A stretch of DNA of 64,000 nucleotides from JBHIET01 sp046760785 (lineage in GTDB: Bacteria; Chloroflexota; Anaerolineae; B4-G1): positions 1-64,000 of the forward strand of contig JBHIET010000006.1 in assembly GCA_046760785.1 (NCBI GenBank). The letters run 5' to 3'. The position numbers and the translations under genes were made by a program. Positions 58,571 through 64,000 of the stretch are shown here, one piece after another. The notes below the pieces were generated by a model. The model was not told the DNA's origin. It saw only the letters and a program-made list of their open reading frames with translations, and made no database searches. How positions within the stretch are numbered: the stretch's first letter is position 1; every line of letters begins with the position of its first letter.

Positions 58571-59647
58571 ATGCCTCAATCTGATAATGTCCCAATTTGC
58601 TGCTGCATCCTCGGTGCCACCGGCTTCATCGGTGGGCAGATCGCGCGTGCCGCCGTTGCCCAGGGCTGGCAGGTGCGCGGCCTGCGCCGCCGCCCCAATG
58701 CCGTGGGTGCCATCGGTGACTTGGAGATCGAGTGGGTATCCGGCGACCTAGCCGACCCGGCCTCGTTGGTGACGGCGATGCGCGGCTGTCCCCTCGTCTT
58801 CCACGCGGCGGGCTACTACCCCCACCGTGCCCGCAACGTCTGGGAGACGGTGCGCCACGGCGTGACCGGTATGCGCAACGTGCTAGCAGCCGCATCCACC
58901 GCCGGGGTCAAACGGCTCGTCTACACCAGCGCGCTCACCACCATCGGGCCACCCTCGGACCCCAGCCGCCTGGCCGGCGAGCGCGACCTGTATACCCCCG
59001 GCTCCATCCCCAATCCCTACCTTGAGGTCAAGTGGGCGATGGAGATGGAGGCGCTGCGAGCCACGGCCCAGGGGCTGCCGGTCGTCATCGTCCTGCCCAC
59101 CGCCGTCTTCGGCCCAGGCGATGTCAAGCCGACTACCGGCAAGCTGCTGCTGCTGGTGGCCAAAGGGCGGATCCCGGGCTACATCGAGGGGGAGATCAAC
59201 GTCGTGGATGGGCGGGACGTGGCGGCGGGACACATCGCCGCCGCCCGGCGGGGCCGGCCGGGCCAGCGCTATATCCTGGGCGGCCACAATCTAACTCTCC
59301 GCGAAATGCAGACTATCATCGCCGAGGCCGCCGGGCGCAAGCCGCCGCGCGCCAAACTGCCGCTGTGGTTGGTACGGGTCATCGCAGAGGTGGGAAGCCT
59401 GCTGGGCGTCCCCGGCACCCACCACCTGCGCGCTATCCGCCACTGGCAGCCGCTCGATACCACTCGCGCACGGAAGGAACTCGGCCTCCTGGAGCCCATC
59501 CCCTTCGAGCAGACCTGTCGTGATGCGCTGGCCTGGTTCCGCGAGCACGGCTACCTGAAGGGCAGCGCCCTGAGTCTGCCTGTCCTGAACGTAGCCGAAG
59601 GATCGAAGGGCGGTCCAGCCGCGCAAGCGACAGAAGAAACGAACTGA
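58571..59647 (+). CDS. NAD-dependent epimerase/dehydratase, HpnA-like
   Basis: Short-chain extended Rossmann protein of 358 residues resembling the hopanoid-associated sugar epimerase HpnA and dihydroflavonol reductases. It has CILGATGFIGGQIARAA at the N-terminus and VKRLVYTSALTTIG, while the catalytic YxxxK position reads NPYLEVKWAMEME (Y with K three residues later). Start 58571 is chosen by AGGAGG nine bases upstream. The C-terminal residues 336-347 (LPVLNVAEGSKG) are encoded by repeat E, also found inside the element at 47527-47561. It overlaps the acyltransferase start by one base. Whether hopanoids are made is unknown. Confidence 0.87.
   Translation: MPQSDNVPICCCILGATGFIGGQIARAAVAQGWQVRGLRRRPNAVGAIGDLEIEWVSGDLADPASLVTAMRGCPLVFHAAGYYPHRARNVWETVRHGVTGMRNVLAAASTAGVKRLVYTSALTTIGPPSDPSRLAGERDLYTPGSIPNPYLEVKWAMEMEALRATAQGLPVVIVLPTAVFGPGDVKPTTGKLLLLVAKGRIPGYIEGEINVVDGRDVAAGHIAAARRGRPGQRYILGGHNLTLREMQTIIAEAAGRKPPRAKLPLWLVRVIAEVGSLLGVPGTHHLRAIRHWQPLDTTRARKELGLLEPIPFEQTCRDALAWFREHGYLKGSALSLPVLNVAEGSKGGPAAQATEETN
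59576..59610 (-). repeat. 35-bp repeat E, copy inside the epimerase gene
   Basis: Reverse complement of 47527-47561, 34 of 35 identical. It encodes part of the C-terminal tail. Confidence 0.75.
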
Positions 59648-60618
59648 TGCCCCAAGACCGCCATCCTGGGCGACCCATACTCACGCCCCTCCAGCGCTTC
59701 CTCAGCAGCCGCCTGGTCACTGGCGTGGGGATGTTCCTCAGCAAGCACCTGCCTCCGCCCATCGGGCACGGAATCGCGAGTCTCATCGCCGGGCTGATCA
59801 GCTGGCTCAAGCCAGACTTCTACTGGATCCTGCATGCCAACCTGCGCCAGGTCGTGGGGCCGGAGGTGGACGAAGAAACGCTGCACCGGATAGTGCGCCA
59901 GGTCTTTCGCAACAACGCACGTAATAACTACGACCTCTGGCACTTGGCAGGTAAGGGACCGGAGGCGATACGGGCAGCCGTCCACATCCCACCCGACGCT
60001 TGGGCCCGCGCCGAGCAAGCCCGGCAGCGCGACAAAGGGGTGATCATCGTCGGGACACACACGGGCAACTTTGATCTGAGCATCCTGGCGCTGGCAGCCC
60101 ACGGGCAGGAGGTTCAGATACTGGGAATGGCAGCCCCGCCGGCCGGAGGGTTCGATCTGATGGATCAGCTACGCGAACGCACTGGCGCACATCTGACGAC
60201 CATCAGTCCTCAAACACTGCGGGAGGCCATCAGCCGCTTGCGCGCCGGAGGGATCGTGCTGACCGGCGTGGACCGGCCGGTGAGCGACGTAGGGAGGCTG
60301 GTCGAGTTCTTCGGCCGCCCGGCCCCGCTACCGACCGGTCACGTGCGACTGGCGCTCAAGACCAATGCGGCCATACTCGTCGCCGGCCCCTATCGCGACT
60401 CACAGAAAGGCAACACGATGCGTCTCTCTCCACTGCTGGAAATGATCCGCACCGGCGATCGGGATGAAGATCTGCAAATCAATCTGCGGCGCGTGACCGC
60501 TTGGCTGGAGGAGTTCATCCGCGCCTGGCCGGAGCAGTGGGCCATGTTCGTCCCAGTGTGGCCGAAGGAAAGGAAACAAATAGATAAGGGAACGGGTAGA
60601 CAAAGGGCCGGCATTTGA
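59647..60618 (+). CDS. Lysophospholipid acyltransferase (LpxL/HtrB-like)
   Basis: Membrane-bound acyltransferase of 323 residues that adds a fatty acyl chain to a lipid acceptor. The catalytic HxxxxD motif is HTGNFD near residue 138. GIVLTGVDRPVS and FFGRPAPLPTGH contribute the glycine- and proline-rich acceptor site. In Gram-negative bacteria these act on lipid A; in others on phosphoglycolipids or phosphatidylinositol mannosides. With the HpnA-like epimerase upstream, a glycolipid acceptor is plausible but unproven. The start ATG overlaps the epimerase TGA by one base. Confidence 0.88.
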   Translation: MPQDRHPGRPILTPLQRFLSSRLVTGVGMFLSKHLPPPIGHGIASLIAGLISWLKPDFYWILHANLRQVVGPEVDEETLHRIVRQVFRNNARNNYDLWHLAGKGPEAIRAAVHIPPDAWARAEQARQRDKGVIIVGTHTGNFDLSILALAAHGQEVQILGMAAPPAGGFDLMDQLRERTGAHLTTISPQTLREAISRLRAGGIVLTGVDRPVSDVGRLVEFFGRPAPLPTGHVRLALKTNAAILVAGPYRDSQKGNTMRLSPLLEMIRTGDRDEDLQINLRRVTAWLEEFIRAWPEQWAMFVPVWPKERKQIDKGTGRQRAGI

Positions 60619-60664
60619 TGCTTGCCTGCTCTACTTGCCCGCTTTGGACGGCCCCGCGCTGTTG

Positions 60665-61780
60665 CTACGGGACGATGACCAGCATCTGACCAGGTTGGAT
60701 GGTGTAAGGTGAAGCGATCCCATTGAGCGCTGCCAGTGCCTCGGGCGTCGTATTGAAGCGACGCGCGATGGACCAGAGCCAGTCGCCTGGCTGGACGACG
60801 TAAGCAAGCGTGCCGTTCGGAGGGCTGACCGGGATGAGCAGTAGTTGGCCAGCCTGCACCGAGCTCCGGTCGGGCAGGTTGTTGGCCGCGACGATGGCAT
60901 CCTCGGTCGTGCCGTAGCGCCGGGAGATGCGGAACAAGTTTTCCCCAGGCTGCACGGTATAGTAGATGCCAGAGGTCGTCGAGGGGCTGGTCGGAACCAG
61001 AGTGGGGATCGGCGCGGTCGTGACCGGTGTGGTGGCTGAAGACGTCGCTGCAAGAGGTGTCCCCGTGAGCGTCGCCTCGGCCGTTGGCTCGGGTGTGGCG
61101 TCGCCAGCGCTGATGATAACCAGCCCGTCTGCCTGCTCTGGTTCCGGCAACGCCTGTTCCTCGGGATCCAGGAGCTTGACGATGTTGAACCGCAAGGGGC
61201 TGCCTCCCTCAGCCACTGCCCGTATGGTGAAGGAGGCTACCATTCCGCTTCCGTTTACCGGGGTTCCCGGCGCTTGCGCTACGTGGTAGACGATGAGGCC
61301 GGCGTCGTTATCTGCCTCGTTCTGTGTTACCTGTGCCGGCATAGGGATGACCCCCTTACCGATTTGAATCCCCTCCGCGTCCGGGTCGGCATCCTCGATG
61401 TGCACGTATCCGGGTTCAAAGCCGACGTGCAACTCGATACTGTATAGCCGCTCCACGTTGTCGAGCCACACTTGTACCAGGCGCGTCTCGCCGACGGCGA
61501 GGTCCACCACGGAGGGCTCTATGCGCAGCATCGTAGGTCCCGCAAGGGTTGGCATGGGTGTCGGAGTGTCACTGGCAGCGACGGCGGTGGAGGTTGCGAG
61601 GGTTGAGGCAGGGGGCGGAGCGACGTAAGGCACCGAGGACGGCATCGGCATCTCATCGTAGGTGAAGCGCGCGCAGCCCACTACCAGCAGCGCGATCCCC
61701 AGCGAGATGATAACTGCCACGCCCCGGCTCTTCTGGCCTGCCAGGTTCTGAACACGCTGCGCTTGGTCTTGGCCTGACAT
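60665..61780 (-). CDS. Lipoprotein with a cohesin-like domain and two LysM domains
   Basis: A 371-residue exported protein. A membrane/lipoprotein signal with LLVVGC (Cys near residue 38) is followed by a Pro/Ser/Thr linker, a cohesin-like beta-sandwich (about 80-225: MLRIEPSVVDLAVGETRLVQ, then SIELHVGFEPGYVHIED), another Thr/Pro linker and two LysM domains (about 270-315 and 325-371, YTVQPGENLFRISRRYGTT, YVVQPGDWLWSIARRFNTT). Cohesin-like domains bind dockerin modules or partner proteins. The ATG at 61780 has GGAGGTG upstream; the overlapping GTG is less likely. It overlaps no neighbour and follows ksgA by five bases. Confidence 0.85.
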   Translation of the reverse strand: MSGQDQAQRVQNLAGQKSRGVAVIISLGIALLVVGCARFTYDEMPMPSSVPYVAPPPASTLATSTAVAASDTPTPMPTLAGPTMLRIEPSVVDLAVGETRLVQVWLDNVERLYSIELHVGFEPGYVHIEDADPDAEGIQIGKGVIPMPAQVTQNEADNDAGLIVYHVAQAPGTPVNGSGMVASFTIRAVAEGGSPLRFNIVKLLDPEEQALPEPEQADGLVIISAGDATPEPTAEATLTGTPLAATSSATTPVTTAPIPTLVPTSPSTTSGIYYTVQPGENLFRISRRYGTTEDAIVAANNLPDRSSVQAGQLLLIPVSPPNGTLAYVVQPGDWLWSIARRFNTTPEALAALNGIASPYTIQPGQMLVIVP

Positions 61781-61785
61781 TATGG

Positions 61786-62649
61786 TCACCTCCGTTCTCC
61801 CTCACTGGGGCCACTCAGCACACGGGCGACCCTGGCCCATTCCTCAAGAGCGAGTGTCTGTGCGCGCCGCCGGGGGTCCACGCCGACTTCCCTCAATCTG
61901 GTCGTCACTTCTTCAGGTGACCTTCTGAGACCGGCGGCCAGCCCGTTGCGGAGTTGCTTGCGGCGCTGGGCAAAGCCAGCCCGCACGACGCGGAAGAAAG
62001 CATCTGTATCCTCAGCAGGCACAGGCGGTGTGGTGTGTAGATCCACCTGCACCACTGCCGATTCCACCCCCGGCGAAGGGTAGAAACCACCCGGCTTGAT
62101 GCGGAAGAGCAATCGCGGCCGCCCGTAGAACTGCACGCTCACCGCCAGCAAGCTCATCCGCCCCGGTTTCGCGACGATGCGCTCCGCCACCTCTCGCTGC
62201 ACTGTGACCACCATCCGTCGTGGCTTGAGGCTGGCCTCCAGCAAATGACGCAGCACAGCCGAGGTGATGTAGTAGGGCAGGTTGGCTACAACTTTGTAGT
62301 GCATGTCAGATAGTGCGTGCTGGACGCTGGTGGCGCTGATCAACGCTGCAGGGTCGAGCGCCAAGATGTCACCCTGGATCAGCGTGATGCCCTCGCAGTC
62401 GGCCAATACGTCTCGTAGCACGGCCATCAGCCGTTGATCCAGTTCAACGGCGACCACGTGTCCGGCGTTCTGGGCCAGCCGCTCGGTCAGCGTCCCCAAC
62501 CCCGCGCCGACCTCCAAGACAACATCGCCGGGGGTCAGTTCCGCAGCCGCGACGATCTTTTCGAGAGCGGTTCGATCCAAGAGGAAATTCTGGCCCAGCC
62601 CTTTGCTTGGCCAAAGGTCCCATTGCTTCAGCAGCCTGCGCGCGTCCAT
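61786..62649 (-). CDS. rsmA: 16S rRNA dimethyladenosine transferase (KsgA/RsmA)
   Basis: Dimethylates A1518 and A1519 in 16S rRNA during small-subunit maturation. The 287-residue protein has QNFLLDRTALEKIV, the SAM motif VLEVGAGLGTLTERLA, the KVVANLPYYITSAVL motif (NLPY active site) and the C-terminal helical domain. The gene order here, ksgA followed by a LysM lipoprotein and preceded by a YabE-like gene, partly resembles Firmicutes (yabE-rnmV-ksgA). Start MDARRLLKQWDLWPSKG is by alignment. Confidence 0.96.
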   Translation of the reverse strand: MDARRLLKQWDLWPSKGLGQNFLLDRTALEKIVAAAELTPGDVVLEVGAGLGTLTERLAQNAGHVVAVELDQRLMAVLRDVLADCEGITLIQGDILALDPAALISATSVQHALSDMHYKVVANLPYYITSAVLRHLLEASLKPRRMVVTVQREVAERIVAKPGRMSLLAVSVQFYGRPRLLFRIKPGGFYPSPGVESAVVQVDLHTTPPVPAEDTDAFFRVVRAGFAQRRKQLRNGLAAGLRRSPEEVTTRLREVGVDPRRRAQTLALEEWARVARVLSGPSEGERR

Positions 62650-62658
62650 TAGCCGTCA

Positions 62659-64000
62659 CTAAGGCCCGAGGATATAATTGATCTGGCCAGAAGGCGGCAC
62701 AGGGGTCAGCAGATAGACATCTACCCAGCGGTACCAGAGGATCAAATTGTCGTCGTCGTACCCCAAGTCAATACGCCGCCCCTTGATCGCACCGCCGGTG
62801 TCACCGGCAATGCCGATGCCGTAGCCGGGCACGTAGACCTGGCTGCGCAAGTTGACCACCCGCGGATCTACGGCGACGATACCGTGCCTCATCTTCATAC
62901 CCGTGGCCGTGCGTCCATACCAGGGACTCGTCCTGGGCGTGCCGGCGGTAGCGGCGGAGTAGGAGGTTGCCAACATGCGGATCACCCGCCAATACTCGAT
63001 TGGGCCGGACGGGGTGTCGAGGGTACGGACGATGACCTTCGTTCCGTATCCCATGATTTTCGTCGTGGGTGGGACGGCGATGTATTCGTTCTCGACCGTC
63101 CGTGCGACCTCGTGACCGTCCTCGTAGCGCATGCGGATACGCCGTTCCAGGATGCCACGCGCCCCTTCTTGCAGTAATCGCTGATGGTCAATCTCCAGGT
63201 CCGGGTCGGGCTGCCACACGGTCTCGAAGGGAATGGGCTCCTGCTCGATCAGGAAGCGCTCGCTGACCCGAACAACCCGGATCGTGGCGTCTTCGTCCGG
63301 GGATGCGTCGAGCGCGGGGATGGTATAGTCCTGACCGGTGAGGACGACGCCGACATCGGCCAGCACCCCGCCCACGCGCTCCCGGTGCGTGCGGGTGCGG
63401 AGCCTCCGCCCATCAACCTGTACCGTCACCGGTGTGGAGCGGTTAACGTAGACGTGCAGCCCCGCCGACATACGCTCACCCAGCCCCGGCTGGATGCCGT
63501 CGGCCAGATAGAGCGTCAGCCCAGCCCGACGCAATGCCTCCCCGACGGTGGCGGCAGTGGTATAGAGCGTCGTCGGCCGGCCGTCCTCGTGCAGCGTGAA
63601 GGGGATGGCGCGGTGAATTATGATGCGGACAGGTTCAGGTTGGGTGACGATAAGGTTTCGCCGCGAGTTTCCAGCTGGCCGATTAACCGGCAGGAACTCT
63701 CCCTCGACCTCTACCTCATCGTACGGCCCCAGCGACACCCTCGCCTCATACAGCACCTCCTCGACCGACGTGGCGTGGGTACGGAGCAGGAGGGTGTGCC
63801 CGTCGGCGCTGATAATCGCAGGACGGGCTCGTTGCACCTGCACAATCAACCCCGGTTCAAGTGGCGTGTCCAATGCAGGGGGGGTGACGCGGTCCTCTGG
63901 GTACAGGTTGAGGCCCACGTCCATCAGCAGCGCGCCGACGGTATCCTGATGAGTGCGCAGTTGCTGTGGCTGACCGTCTATCACCAGGGTGACGGGCATC
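62659..64000 (-). CDS. YabE/Rpf2-like wall protein with DUF348, G5 and 3D domains (5' end outside window)
   Basis: The visible 446 residues contain three or more DUF348 repeats (about 1-60, 65-120, 125-240; PVTLVIDGQPQQLRTHQDT, FTLHEDGRPTTLYTTAATVG, PVTVQVDGRRLRTRTHRERV), a G5 domain (about 245-335; EPIPFETVWQPDP, RTVENEYIAVPPTTKIMGYG) and a 3D domain with the conserved Asp residues (VAVDPRV, GDTGGAIKGRRIDL). In YabE and Rpf2-like proteins this fold is associated with wall hydrolysis or resuscitation. The signal peptide and start lie beyond the window; the ATG at 63999 is probably internal. It sits nine bases before ksgA. Confidence 0.9.
   Translation of the reverse strand, partial: MPVTLVIDGQPQQLRTHQDTVGALLMDVGLNLYPEDRVTPPALDTPLEPGLIVQVQRARPAIISADGHTLLLRTHATSVEEVLYEARVSLGPYDEVEVEGEFLPVNRPAGNSRRNLIVTQPEPVRIIIHRAIPFTLHEDGRPTTLYTTAATVGEALRRAGLTLYLADGIQPGLGERMSAGLHVYVNRSTPVTVQVDGRRLRTRTHRERVGGVLADVGVVLTGQDYTIPALDASPDEDATIRVVRVSERFLIEQEPIPFETVWQPDPDLEIDHQRLLQEGARGILERRIRMRYEDGHEVARTVENEYIAVPPTTKIMGYGTKVIVRTLDTPSGPIEYWRVIRMLATSYSAATAGTPRTSPWYGRTATGMKMRHGIVAVDPRVVNLRSQVYVPGYGIGIAGDTGGAIKGRRIDLGYDDDNLILWYRWVDVYLLTPVPPSGQINYILGP

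Overview
The window reads as one contiguous stretch of a GC-rich bacterial chromosome with dense coding on both strands. No rRNA, tRNA or CRISPR array is visible. The gene content suggests a member of the Chloroflexota, probably Anaerolineae-like: sensor kinases with many GAF domains, exported proteins built from Thr/Pro linkers with LysM, TIG, cohesin or DUF11-type modules, an MreB gene beside an F1 ATPase block, and hopanoid-type epimerase homologues. This assignment is inferred from the families and is not proven by a marker gene.

Layout. 0.2-4 kb: uvrB and a divergent LysM/L,D-transpeptidase. 4.2-14 kb: a five-gene signalling cluster of a HTH/degenerate receiver protein, a CheY-like receiver, a GAF/PAS kinase, an Rcp1-like receiver and a 1455-residue hybrid kinase. 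14-21.5 kb: a CDF metal transporter with three C-terminal domains, Maf plus a lipoprotein penicillin-binding protein, two small membrane proteins, a Nudix hydrolase, an antitoxin-like protein and an esterase. 22-25.3 kb: fmt, yebC, ruvC, ruvA. 25.3-40 kb: a cell-surface block with two sensor kinases, a TIG-domain protein, a 1.6 k-residue DUF11-type protein, an LCP protein and a LysM protein with a Thr/Pro tail. 40.5-43.5 kb: a TPR protein, a thioesterase and mreB. 43.5-50.2 kb: F1 ATPase genes alpha, gamma, beta and epsilon, with an amidohydrolase lipoprotein between beta and epsilon. 50.4-53.4 kb: an NAD-binding protein, a VTT/DedA protein and an MFS transporter. 53.7-55.2 kb: an ArsR-DsrE-TusA sulfur-relay cassette. 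55.4-60.6 kb: a solute-binding lipoprotein, glycerate 2-kinase, an epimerase and an acyltransferase. 60.7-64 kb: a cohesin/LysM lipoprotein, ksgA and the 3' part of a G5/3D-domain wall protein.

The most unusual layer is repetitive. At least two families of short elements with terminal inverted repeats sit between genes. Two copies of one family have perfect 8-bp target-site duplications, and one of these separates atpG from atpD. A separate set of 35-73 bp palindromic repeats occurs both between genes and in frame inside genes (fmt, glycerate kinase, the epimerase C-terminus, the VTT N-terminus). Four-copy heptanucleotide tracts lie inside two adjacent coding regions, and a 4-bp tract lies in the penicillin-binding protein, where slippage would change the frame. 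These repeats, a sensor kinase lacking its phosphoacceptor histidine and a structured non-coding segment near 19.4 kb are the best targets for follow-up.
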